Below, in pieces: positions 1 to 6,325 of a stretch of 11,863 nt of DNA (its first letter is position 1; every line of letters begins with the position of its first letter). The stretch spans positions 1 to 11,863 of the forward strand of contig CAAGIE010000040.1 of NCBI GenBank assembly GCA_900769835.1. Reading direction: 5' to 3'. The position numbers and the translations under genes were made by a program. This DNA is from an uncultured Oscillospiraceae bacterium (lineage in GTDB: Bacteria > Bacillota > Clostridia > Oscillospirales > Oscillospiraceae). Below the pieces are notes generated by a model, which saw nothing but the letters and a program-made list of their open reading frames with translations, was not told the DNA's origin and did no database searches.

Positions 1-308
1 ATATCAGCAGACTGGGTGTGGATGCGGCACTGGATCTCCACGGTGTCAGCGTCGAAGCCGTCGCCGGGGTACACATAGCCGATGGCACGGATTGCCTCAC
101 GGGCAACTGCCTTGTAATCCACCTCAGCCTTGGTGGTGATTTCGCCGCAGATCAGGCAGAAATCGGTGGTGACCATGGTCTCACAGGCCACACGGGAGTT
201 GGGGTCCTGTGCCAGGCAGGCATCCAGGATGGCATCGGAAATAGAGTCTGCCACCTTGTCGGGATGGCCATTGGTTACGCATTCGGAAGTAAATAATCTT
301 TTTTCCAT
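1..308 (-). CDS. metK: S-adenosylmethionine synthetase, N-terminal part (runs off window)
   Basis: Makes S-adenosylmethionine from methionine and ATP in the cytoplasm. Reading from the ATG at 308-306, about 102 codons are present before the window edge. The N terminus carries the family's GHPDK signature at residues 14-18, the ISDAILDA helix, the VACETMVTT stretch with its conserved Glu, a GEITT strand and the TQSADI motif where the window stops. These are the landmarks of the first MetK domain in the expected order. One departure is VTTDFCLICGEITT, where most homologues have Gly after VTT. A modest AAAGGA ribosome binding site lies about 10 bases upstream. The start follows directly on a SAM-I riboswitch and terminator, so expression should fall when SAM is abundant. 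The remaining roughly three quarters of the gene lies outside the window. Confidence 0.97.
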   Translation of the reverse strand, partial: MEKRLFTSECVTNGHPDKVADSISDAILDACLAQDPNSRVACETMVTTDFCLICGEITTKAEVDYKAVAREAIRAIGYVYPGDGFDADTVEIQCRIHTQSAD

Positions 309-330
309 TGTCTTTTTTCCTTTCTCTACA

Positions 331-364
331 ATAAAAAACCGCACACCGACGGACTCGATGTGCG
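331..364 (-). terminator. Riboswitch-controlled intrinsic terminator of metK
   Basis: On the minus strand a 10-bp stem is formed by 364-355 and 349-340, with one G-T wobble and a 5-base loop at 354-350. It is followed by a T-run at 338-333. It lies between the SAM-I aptamer and the metK ribosome binding site, the standard place for the expression platform of a transcriptional OFF switch. Confidence 0.9.
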
Positions 365-376
365 TATATCGAATCC
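351..376 (-). promoter_or_regulatory. Antiterminator pairing of the SAM-I switch
   Basis: Minus-strand bases 376-368 (GGATTCGAT) pair over 9 bp with 359-351 (ATCGAGTCC), with one G-T wobble. The second segment contains the upper part of the terminator's 5' arm plus its loop, and the first segment begins at the 3' strand of aptamer helix P1. The two structures therefore exclude each other: SAM-bound P1 should free the terminator, and unbound RNA should form this helix and read through. Seen directly as complementarity; the switching is known for the riboswitch class. Confidence 0.8.
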
Positions 377-463
377 TCATCTCTCGTTGCCGCCGGATTT
401 GGCACCTTGAATTAACAGGTTGCCGGGTTTCATCGGGCCGTTCCCTCCACCGCTCTTGATAAG
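376..463 (-). ncRNA. SAM-I (S-box) riboswitch aptamer
   Basis: Reading the minus strand from 463 to 376, the conserved S-box blocks occur in order: CTTATCAAGAG, then GGTGGAGGGA, GGCCC, GATGAAACCCGGCAACC, then AAGGTGCCAAATCC and the closing GAGAGATGAG. Helix P1 is made by CCTTATC near 464-458 and GATGAGG near 381-375. It sits in the metK leader, the most common location for this class, with a terminator and antiterminator immediately downstream. SAM binding should stabilise P1 and favour termination. Together with the neighbouring promoters this fills the roughly 300-base gap between metK and the rhomboid-like gene. Confidence 0.96.
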
Positions 464-487
464 GCTGTATGCAGTTTTTCCTGTGCT

Positions 488-515
488 ATTGTACTCTATT
501 CCGCCAAAAAGTCAA
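488..515 (-). promoter_or_regulatory. Sigma-A promoter for the metK leader
   Basis: The minus strand has TTGACT (515-510) and TACAAT (493-488) separated by 16 bases, about 25 bases upstream of the riboswitch. Five of six bases match the consensus in each hexamer. It is the only good match in the right place to transcribe the aptamer. Confidence 0.8.
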
Positions 516-558
516 GAGGTTCTTTTCATTTTGTCGAAAATTATTTACATTTGTGCCA

Positions 559-587
559 TAGACTTTTGTATGAAAAACTGGTATGAT
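559..587 (+). promoter_or_regulatory. Extended -10 sigma-A promoter for the rhomboid-like gene pair
   Basis: TAGACT (559-564) and TATGAT (582-587) are 17 bases apart, and TGG immediately before the -10 gives the extended TGn motif. The predicted transcript start near 594 leaves a short leader ending in AGGAG at 603-607. It is divergent from the metK promoter, with about 43 bases between the two -35 elements. Confidence 0.65.
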
Positions 588-616
588 ATGGATAATTTAT
601 ACAGGAGATGAAGATT

Positions 617-1489
617 TTGAAAAAATTACGGGCAAAATTTAATCAATTCTGCTTACAACATAGCAATTGGGGCATCCCCAATCTGATGCTTTTTGTGGTG
701 ATCGGTTCTGCGATCGTATATATTATGGGGCTTGTCCACGGCGGCGAAGCACTATATGATCTGCTATACTTCGATAAGTATAGGATCCTGCAGGGTCAGG
801 TGTGGCGACTGTTTACCTTTGTGTTTACCTATTCCCTGGGTGGCGGTTTCCTGACCCCCATCATGCTGTTTTTCTTCTACTCTATGGGTAGTCTGATCGA
901 ACGGCAAATGGGTCGGCTTCGGTTTAATATTTTCTATTTTACCGGTGTCCTGCTGATGGATATTTTTGCTATGATCTTTTTCCCGAAATTCGCCAGAGCC
1001 GATCAGGTACTGACCATCCTGCAGGTTTATTCCAATATGGCGTATTACCTCCATCTGAGTTTACTGCTGGCCTTTGCCACCTTAAACCCGGATAGTCAGT
1101 TTTTGATTATGTTCATCATTCCGGTGAAGGCCTGGCTGATGGGTATGATCTACCTGATCCTGGTTTCCATTGAGGTGTTCAATGCTTCTTTCCCCGTGAT
1201 GTGCTTCCCGCACAATTTGTTCCCGCTGGTGGCCGTTGCCAACTACTTCCTGTTCTTTGGCAGAGATGTACGCAACCTCTTCCCCGGCAGGCAACGCAGT
1301 TACCAACGGCCGCGAAAAGCAACCCAACCTCAACCCAAGAAAGTCACACCGGATTATCAGCACCGTTGCGTGATCTGCGGCCGCACCGACGTTTCCCATC
1401 CCGAGTTGGAATTCCGCTACTGTTCCAAGTGCAACGGCTACTTCTGCTACTGCGAGGACCATATCAATAACCACTCCCACATCGAATAA
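617..1489 (+). CDS. Rhomboid-like membrane protein lacking the catalytic serine, with C-terminal zinc-ribbon tail
   Basis: A 290-residue protein with about six hydrophobic segments (roughly residues 22-41, 77-94, 104-123, 140-154, 160-185, 197-214). GQVWRLFTFVF near 61-71 matches the WR motif in rhomboid loop 1. The GxSG serine motif expected at the start of the fourth segment is absent (SNMAYYLHLS is there instead), so protease activity is unlikely; Derlins and iRhoms are known inactive relatives. The cytosolic tail from about 249 has Cys 251, 254, 269, 272, 277 and 279 and His 249, 282, 286 and 288, suggesting bound zinc. Start choice: an ATG at 608 directly abuts AGGAG (603-607), whereas the in-frame TTG at 617 is 9 bases away. 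I prefer TTG; using ATG adds three residues. Similar rhomboid-labelled proteins are known in Clostridia; their role is unknown to me. The gene is 10 bases upstream of a lipoprotein gene. Confidence 0.8.
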   Translation: MKKLRAKFNQFCLQHSNWGIPNLMLFVVIGSAIVYIMGLVHGGEALYDLLYFDKYRILQGQVWRLFTFVFTYSLGGGFLTPIMLFFFYSMGSLIERQMGRLRFNIFYFTGVLLMDIFAMIFFPKFARADQVLTILQVYSNMAYYLHLSLLLAFATLNPDSQFLIMFIIPVKAWLMGMIYLILVSIEVFNASFPVMCFPHNLFPLVAVANYFLFFGRDVRNLFPGRQRSYQRPRKATQPQPKKVTPDYQHRCVICGRTDVSHPELEFRYCSKCNGYFCYCEDHINNHSHIE

Positions 1490-1499
1490 AGGAGTCTTT

Positions 1500-2411
1500 A
1501 TGAAACGCTGCATTGCTGCGCTGCTGATCCTTTGTACCCTGTGCGTTCCCCTGACCGGATGCAAGAAAAACAAAGCTAAGAAGATCGGCATTTGTGTTTC
1601 CAAGAACACATCCGTAGATGCCCAATACCTCCAGTCGTCTCTGGAAGCCTTAGGGCATCAGGTATCCGTATTCGTGGAGAATACCGACCAGCAGGGTCAG
1701 ATCCTGCAGGTCCACAAACTGTATAGCGAGAAATATGATCTGGTGATCGTTGAGCCGCTGATCAGCGCTTCCGCAAGCGAGATCCTCAATTCCGATAAGC
1801 GGGAAAACACCGCCGTCATATTCCTCAACTACACCGGCACCCCTCCCCAGTCCGGAGAAAAAGTATGCTATATCTCCGCTGATCCCGGCAATTTAGGCAA
1901 CGCTCAGGCAGCCTGCTTTGCAAGGCTTCCCGACAGCGGCGACCTGAACGGCGACGGCACCATCTGCTATGCCATTTTGGCAGGTTCTGCCGAGGACCAG
2001 GACGCAACCCTACAATGCGAAAGCCTGGAGGAAGCGCTCTTTGGCGCGTCCCGTCTGGAAACCCGCCGATGCGAGAACCCTTCTGAAGCCGCCAGCGTGG
2101 CTTGTGCCGCCCTTTTAGCTACCTACGGCAGAGACCTGGAGGTACTGGTTTGTACCGATGCAGGTCTGACAGTCGCCTCCATAGAGGCAATCCGTGATGC
2201 AGGTCGACTTCCCGGTGAAGATCTTTATGTGGTCGGCGCCGGAGAATCTGCAGAAATGATTGAACTGCTCAACGACGGCACCCTCTCTGTGACCGCCGCC
2301 CCGGAGCGCGGCGAGGACGGAAATCAGATCGTAAAAACCGCTGACAAAATGCTCAACGGAGAATCCTTCGAGTCCAGCTACTCATTCACCTACACCCCAC
2401 TTATGAAATAA
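1500..2411 (+). CDS. Lipoprotein, periplasmic-binding-protein type 1 fold, galactose-binding (MglB)-like
   Basis: A 303-residue protein with a lipoprotein signal peptide: a positively charged start, a hydrophobic core, and lipobox LTGC with Cys21. The mature part reads as a type 1 sugar-binding fold: a first domain beginning KKIGICVSKNTSVDAQYL, DLVIVEPLISA near 80-90, a VCTDAGLTVASIEAI segment near 217-231, and a C-terminal GTLSVTAAPERGEDG stretch like the end of MglB. GDLNGDGTI at 147-155 resembles the calcium-binding loop of the E. coli galactose-binding protein. It starts 10 bases after the rhomboid-like gene with AGGAG at 1490-1494, so the two are probably co-transcribed. No ABC ATPase or permease follows; a terminator comes at once. 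It may be a binding protein for a distant transporter or a sensor accessory. Ligand unknown. Confidence 0.82.
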   Translation: MKRCIAALLILCTLCVPLTGCKKNKAKKIGICVSKNTSVDAQYLQSSLEALGHQVSVFVENTDQQGQILQVHKLYSEKYDLVIVEPLISASASEILNSDKRENTAVIFLNYTGTPPQSGEKVCYISADPGNLGNAQAACFARLPDSGDLNGDGTICYAILAGSAEDQDATLQCESLEEALFGASRLETRRCENPSEAASVACAALLATYGRDLEVLVCTDAGLTVASIEAIRDAGRLPGEDLYVVGAGESAEMIELLNDGTLSVTAAPERGEDGNQIVKTADKMLNGESFESSYSFTYTPLMK

Positions 2412-2438
2412 AAAGAGCCTGCTTTTGCAGGCTCTTTT
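2411..2438. terminator. Bidirectional intrinsic terminator between convergent units
   Basis: A perfect 12-bp inverted repeat (2411-2422 with 2427-2438) with a TTTT loop. The stem starts in A residues and ends in T residues, so each strand gives a GC stem followed by a T-run. It begins at the lipoprotein stop codon and ends two bases before the stop of the DUF1667 gene, and can serve both operons. Confidence 0.9.
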
Positions 2439-2439
2439 C

Positions 2440-2787
2440 TTATTCCACTGTTTTGCAGGCTACCAGAGAGACGCCGGTGCCCAGCAGGTCATTTACCAAA
2501 ACCTGACCCACGCTGACGGGGGCAGATACCGTCAGGTCATCAATCACATTCATTGCGTCGAACACCAGACTTTTGGGAATAGGCGCAGATGTTTTGACTG
2601 GCAGACGGCTACTGTATGCACTTGTCAGTTTAACGGTGGATGTGACCACGCGCACCGGGTTGCACAATTCCGTCTTACCGTATTCCACGCCGCGGTCGCA
2701 CTTATTGCCGGTTACGGCATAGCCGTTTTCCTCGTCCACCTTCAGGTGGCAACCGTTGGGGCAAACAATACAAATCAGTTCTTTCAC
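2440..2787 (-). CDS. DUF1667 protein, small cysteine-rich partner of the Glp oxidoreductases
   Basis: A 115-residue cytosolic protein. The N-terminal CIVCPNGCHL (Cys 6, 9, 13) with Cys30 in GNKCDRG resembles the CxxC..C..C iron-sulfur motif at the start of molybdopterin oxidoreductases and suggests a cluster or metal site. The rest fits the DUF1667 family, which in Firmicutes usually follows a GlpA-like and an FAD/NAD oxidoreductase gene, as here. The start is a GTG overlapping the preceding gene's TGA by four bases (GTGA), with GAGGAGGTG a few bases upstream. Translation is probably coupled. The biochemical role is not established to my knowledge; an electron-transfer subunit is an inference. 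Confidence 0.88.
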   Translation of the reverse strand: MKELICIVCPNGCHLKVDEENGYAVTGNKCDRGVEYGKTELCNPVRVVTSTVKLTSAYSSRLPVKTSAPIPKSLVFDAMNVIDDLTVSAPVSVGQVLVNDLLGTGVSLVACKTVE

Positions 2788-4046
2788 CGGGACACCTCCT
2801 CGCAGGACACAGTCAGGTCGGTGGATTTTGCCTTTTCCAGCAGCACCTTCGGCAGAACGATATGCTCCATTTCGCCGGGTGCCATGTGACTACGGGAGAA
2901 CTTTGCCACCACTTCCCCGCCGGAGGTTACCAAAATGCGACTGTCGTGGAAACTGCGGTTCACGCGGAAAGAGATCTCAGTACTCTTTTCCACATTGCCC
3001 AGTCGGATCTGCTGGGGAACGGTATAGGTCACGCAATTACCGCAAGCGGTAGTCAGCAGTTTCTCTTCGCCGGAAGGTGCGCGCATTACATAAGCGGCGG
3101 CACTGCGACCTGCCTTCTGGGCTTCGGCAGTCACAAAGTCCACCAGATCGTGTACGTGTACCACGTTGCCGCAGGCAAAGATACCGGGGACAGAAGTTTC
3201 CATATTCTCGTACACTGCAGGGCCATTGGTACGACGATCCATAGTGATACCGGCCTTGCGGGTCAACTCATTTTCAGGGATCAGGCCAACGGACAACAGT
3301 AAGGTATCGCAATCGAATTCCATTTCTGTGCCGGGAATGGGGCTACGGTTTTCGTCCACCTTGGATACGACCACCTTTTCCACTCTGTCCTTACCCCGGA
3401 TATCGGTGATGGTATGGGACAGATACAGAGGAATGTCATAATCCTCCAGGCACTGCACGATGTTTCGGTTCAGACCGGAAGAATAAGGCATCAGTTCCAC
3501 GCAGGCCAGCACCTTTGCGCCCTCCAGGGTCATACGGCGCGCCATAATCAGGCCGATATCTCCGGAGCCTAAGATCACGATGCGCTTACCCACCATATAG
3601 CCTTCCATATTCACATATCTCTGGGCAGCGCCGGCGGTAAAGATACCGGCGCAACGGGTACCGGGGATAGAGATCGCGCCTCTGGTGCGCTCACGGCAAC
3701 CCATTGCCAAAATCACAGACTGCGCCTTTATGGTCTGTAAGCCCTTTTGATTGACCGCAACCACGGTCTTCTCGGGGGTCACGTCCAGCACCATGGTGTC
3801 GGACATCACAGTAACGGAGGTTTCCTTTACCATCTCCACAAAACGACCTGCGTACTCCGGGCCGGTCAGTTCCTCTTTAAAGTGGTGTAGACCGAAGCCG
3901 TTATGGATACACTGGTTCAAAATGCCGCCCAGTTCCCGATCCCGTTCCAGGATCAGAATATCCCGCAGGCCTGCATCATACGCCGCACAAGCCGCGGCCA
4001 ATCCGGCGGGGCCACCGCCAACCACAACCAACTGGTAGGTCTTCAT
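2784..4046 (-). CDS. FAD/NAD(P)-dependent oxidoreductase, GlpB-position subunit of the Glp-like trio
   Basis: 420 residues. There are two dinucleotide-binding motifs: GGGPAG at 10-15 for FAD, and GSGDIG at 160-165 after the second-domain strand KRIVILG for NAD(P). The family-typical NQCIHNGFGLHHF stretch is near 44-56 and GCRER near 116-120. This is a two-Rossmann pyridine-nucleotide oxidoreductase with a C-terminal extension, found between GlpA-like and DUF1667 genes in many Clostridia. It presumably passes electrons between the FAD of GlpA and another carrier. The start is the ATG at 4046-4044, sharing one base with the stop of the upstream gene (TGATG), with AAAGGAGG about nine bases upstream. 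The open frame extends to 4181, but that part lies inside the upstream gene and has no ribosome binding site. Confidence 0.93.
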   Translation of the reverse strand: MKTYQLVVVGGGPAGLAAACAAYDAGLRDILILERDRELGGILNQCIHNGFGLHHFKEELTGPEYAGRFVEMVKETSVTVMSDTMVLDVTPEKTVVAVNQKGLQTIKAQSVILAMGCRERTRGAISIPGTRCAGIFTAGAAQRYVNMEGYMVGKRIVILGSGDIGLIMARRMTLEGAKVLACVELMPYSSGLNRNIVQCLEDYDIPLYLSHTITDIRGKDRVEKVVVSKVDENRSPIPGTEMEFDCDTLLLSVGLIPENELTRKAGITMDRRTNGPAVYENMETSVPGIFACGNVVHVHDLVDFVTAEAQKAGRSAAAYVMRAPSGEEKLLTTACGNCVTYTVPQQIRLGNVEKSTEISFRVNRSFHDSRILVTSGGEVVAKFSRSHMAPGEMEHIVLPKVLLEKAKSTDLTVSCEEVSR

Positions 4047-5482
4047 CAGGCCTCGCCTCCTTTCGTTCTGCCGGTGAGGATATATGTACCGGGCTGATCC
4101 ATCAGCACATTCTCCAGAGGCATACCCAACTCTCTTGCCAGGATCTCCTGCACTCTCGGGCCGCAGAAGCCGCCCTGACAACGACCCATACCTGCACCCA
4201 CACGGCGCTTGACACCGTTAATGGTGGTGGGAGGAATAGGAGAATGAATTGCGGCAACGATCTCGCCCTCGGTGACTGTTTCACAACGGCAGATCACGCG
4301 GCCGTAGCGGGGATCCTTGCGGATGACTGCATCCCGCTCTTCATTGCTCATTTCATTGAAACGGATACGCTCGCGGTGATCCACATAGTCACTCTTTTCA
4401 GTAAGCGCAATCTTGGTGCAAAGCCACTTTACCGCCTCCAGACCGATGGCAGGTGCGGCGGTCAGACCGGGGCTCTTAATACCGGCCATATGGAGCAAGC
4501 CCTGGGCATAGGCACTCTCCTCAATAAGGAAATCATCCTTTGCGTGGTTTGCGCGGATGCCGGTAAAATTACGGATATTATCACGGAAAGAAACAGAGGG
4601 AACGGACAACACCGCCTTTTCCCGCACAAATGCCAGACCATCGGCAGTATTGAGGGGATTTTCTGCGTCGTTTACATTTTCAGCGCTGGGGCCAACGATC
4701 AGGTTGCCGTGAACCGTGGGAGAGACCAGAACGCCCTTGCCGTTTTCATTGGGACACTGAAAGATCACAGAATTGACACGGGTACCCTCGGACTTATCCA
4801 GCAGATAGTACTCGCCCTTGTTGGGCTGGATCTTAAAGGGAGCGGGGCCAACCATCTCTGCCACTTCCTGACAGTGGACACCGGCGGCATTGATCACATA
4901 GCGGGTACGGAACTCACCATTATTGGTGGATACCACAAAAGCATCGCCGTCTTTACGGATACCGATGACAGAACGCTCCAGAAACAGTTCTGCGCCGTTT
5001 CTTACCGCCGTTTCTGCCATTGCCAGTGCCAGTTCCCAGGGGCAAACAACTGCCGCAGAGGGCGCCCAGAGGGATGCCACGACCGTATCGGCCAAATTCG
5101 GCTCCATCTCACGAGCCTCATCGCCGGTGATGATTCTCTGACCGGGGACACCGTTGGCCTCACCACGGCGGTACAGTTCCCACAGCGTTTCGGTTTCCTT
5201 TTCATTGAATGCCAGCACGTGGCTGCCGATCTTCTTATAAGGCACATCCAACTTGCGGCACAGTTCTTCCATCATGGCATTGCCCTCAACATTCAGGCGG
5301 GCCATTTCGGTGCCGGGGTGGGGATCGTAACCGGCGTGGACGATGGCAGAGTTTGCCTTGGTGGTGCCATTTGCCACATCATTGCTCTTATCCAGCACCG
5401 CGATCTTCAGGTCATATTTGGACAAAGAATACGCACAAGCCGCGCCGATAACACCGCAGCCTACGATCAGTACATCATACAT
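4046..5482 (-). CDS. glpA: GlpA-like FAD-dependent glycerol-3-phosphate dehydrogenase with BFD-type [2Fe-2S] domain
   Basis: 478 residues. The N-terminal FAD motif GCGVIG lies at 8-13, in a DAO-fold domain whose fingerprints include KANSAIVHAGYD, the INAAG strand and NFTGIRA with GIKSPGLTAAPAIG. The C terminus has a BFD-like iron-sulfur domain with CxC at 398/400 and Cys 435 and 440 in CQGGFCGPRV. This matches the anaerobic glycerol-3-phosphate dehydrogenase A subunit; L-2-hydroxyglutarate oxidase (LhgO) is a close alternative fold. With the next two genes it forms a compact three-subunit unit likely oxidising glycerol-3-phosphate to dihydroxyacetone phosphate. No glycerol kinase or facilitator is adjacent, so the substrate rests on family resemblance. 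GGAGG lies eight bases before the ATG. Confidence 0.9.
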   Translation of the reverse strand: MYDVLIVGCGVIGAACAYSLSKYDLKIAVLDKSNDVANGTTKANSAIVHAGYDPHPGTEMARLNVEGNAMMEELCRKLDVPYKKIGSHVLAFNEKETETLWELYRRGEANGVPGQRIITGDEAREMEPNLADTVVASLWAPSAAVVCPWELALAMAETAVRNGAELFLERSVIGIRKDGDAFVVSTNNGEFRTRYVINAAGVHCQEVAEMVGPAPFKIQPNKGEYYLLDKSEGTRVNSVIFQCPNENGKGVLVSPTVHGNLIVGPSAENVNDAENPLNTADGLAFVREKAVLSVPSVSFRDNIRNFTGIRANHAKDDFLIEESAYAQGLLHMAGIKSPGLTAAPAIGLEAVKWLCTKIALTEKSDYVDHRERIRFNEMSNEERDAVIRKDPRYGRVICRCETVTEGEIVAAIHSPIPPTTINGVKRRVGAGMGRCQGGFCGPRVQEILARELGMPLENVLMDQPGTYILTGRTKGGEA

Positions 5483-5523
5483 GATTCGTTCCTCCGTTCA
5501 GCATTCTTCCGTATTCCGGTTAT

Positions 5524-5569
5524 CGCAACCATAACTTGCATTATTTTACTAAACGCAACCGTCAGTTGT
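5524..5569. repeat. Paired 16-base imperfect repeat over the glpA promoter (candidate operator)
   Basis: CGCAACCATAACTTGC at 5524-5539 and CGCAACCGTCAGTTGT at 5554-5569 agree at 12 of 16 positions and are 30 bases apart, close to three helical turns. The second is itself an inverted repeat (CAAC, five bases, GTTG); the first is a weaker one (CAAC..CTTG). The second overlaps the -35 and the first lies just downstream of the -10, the expected placement for a repressor that loops or pairs across the promoter. The regulator is unknown. Confidence 0.5.
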
Positions 5570-5572
5570 CAA
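5543..5572 (-). promoter_or_regulatory. Sigma-A promoter of the glpA operon
   Basis: On the minus strand a perfect TTGACA (5572-5567) is followed 18 bases later by TAAAAT (5548-5543). The predicted start near 5536 gives a leader of about 55 bases before the glpA ATG at 5482. Confidence 0.75.
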
Positions 5573-5601
5573 CCTAAAAAACAAATCTTTTTCTCTTTTT
5601 C

Positions 5602-5629
5602 GTATAAAACACCAAAGTTGGGAAATACT
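5602..5629 (+). promoter_or_regulatory. Candidate sigma-F (forespore) promoter of the spoIIQ-like gene
   Basis: GTATA (5602-5606) fits the sigma-F -35 pattern GYWTA, and GGAAATACT (5621-5629) fits GGnrAnAnT, with 14 bases between. That spacing is about one base shorter than usual. No convincing sigma-A promoter is present in the same interval. B. subtilis spoIIQ is sigma-F dependent, so the match is biologically expected. The predicted start would fall at the edge of the GGAGGTG ribosome binding site (5637-5643), an unusually short leader. Confidence 0.5.
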
Positions 5630-5648
5630 CCCTAACGGAGGTGTTCAA

Positions 5649-6290
5649 ATGAACAAGAAAAAATTCAAAGGCTTTGGCGGAAAGGGCTACTACATAGCCC
5701 TGGTCCTGTGCGCGGCCGCAATCGGGATCTCCGGCTATTTGTACTATCGCAATACCGACACCAAAGAACCTTCTGCACAGCAGTCCCCCACTGTCAACAC
5801 GGATGGTGGCATTCAGGCGATCGCGACCCAACCCACAGAGGACACAGGCGAGCCTACCACTCCCACAAAACCCCAGCAGATCAAAACCGTGGCGCCCCTG
5901 ACCGGGAACACCATCGGTGAGTATGCAATGGATTGTCTGAGTTACAACCCCACCACCCGGGACTGGCGAACCCACGACGGTATCGATATCGCCGCTGCCG
6001 CCGGCACTCAGGTCTGCGCGTCGGCTGACGGCACCGTCTACACGGTCTATGACGATGATGAATTTGGCAAGACCGTTGTGATCCGTCACGACGGCGGCTA
6101 TATCACCACCTACGCAAGCATCGATCCTATGAGCGACCTTGCGGCAGGTCAAACGGTCAGCCGCGGTCAGGTGATCGGCACCGTGTCCAATAACGCGCTG
6201 ATGGAGACCGCTCTGGGGGATCATCTGCATTTCAGTGTATCCTGCAACGGCACCAGCATTGATCCCAACGAATTTATCAAACTGCAGTAA
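5649..6290 (+). CDS. spoIIQ: SpoIIQ-like membrane-anchored M23 (LytM) domain protein
   Basis: 213 residues: a basic N terminus, one membrane segment (about 15-32), a Thr/Pro/Gln-rich linker (about 35-78) and an M23/LytM domain (about 88-213). In B. subtilis, SpoIIQ sits in the forespore membrane and binds SpoIIIAH across the intermembrane space during engulfment. Zinc-site residues are present: HxxxD at His109/Asp113 and HLH at 192-194. The usual YAH motif reads YAS, with Ser157 in place of the catalytic histidine, suggesting a zinc-binding but peptidase-weak or dead domain. GGAGGTG lies six bases before the ATG. It is a monocistronic unit with a sigma-F-like promoter and its own terminator, divergent from glpA. 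A vegetative M23 protein is the alternative; assignment rests on architecture and promoter. Confidence 0.72.
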   Translation: MNKKKFKGFGGKGYYIALVLCAAAIGISGYLYYRNTDTKEPSAQQSPTVNTDGGIQAIATQPTEDTGEPTTPTKPQQIKTVAPLTGNTIGEYAMDCLSYNPTTRDWRTHDGIDIAAAAGTQVCASADGTVYTVYDDDEFGKTVVIRHDGGYITTYASIDPMSDLAAGQTVSRGQVIGTVSNNALMETALGDHLHFSVSCNGTSIDPNEFIKLQ

Positions 6291-6325
6291 AAAAGCCCCC
6301 AGACCGAAAGGTCTGGGGGTCTTTT
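6291..6325. terminator. Strong intrinsic terminator between convergent genes
   Basis: A 10-bp perfect stem (6296-6305 with 6310-6319) is capped by a GAAA tetraloop and followed by TCTTTT on the plus strand. On the minus strand it is followed by GCTTTTTT. It starts just after the SpoIIQ-like stop and touches the stop codon of the DUF1934 gene at 6324-6326, so it can end both transcripts. Confidence 0.92.

Noticed and set aside
4047..4181. 45-residue N-terminal extension of the GlpB-position oxidoreductase
   Set aside because: It lies wholly within glpA, lacks a ribosome binding site, and the FAD motif starts right after the ATG at 4046, which has AAAGGAGG.
4244..5635. 463-codon plus-strand frame opposite glpA
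   Set aside because: It is exactly antisense to a well-supported gene, has no recognisable domains and no ribosome binding site. Such mirror frames arise from codon bias in the sense gene.
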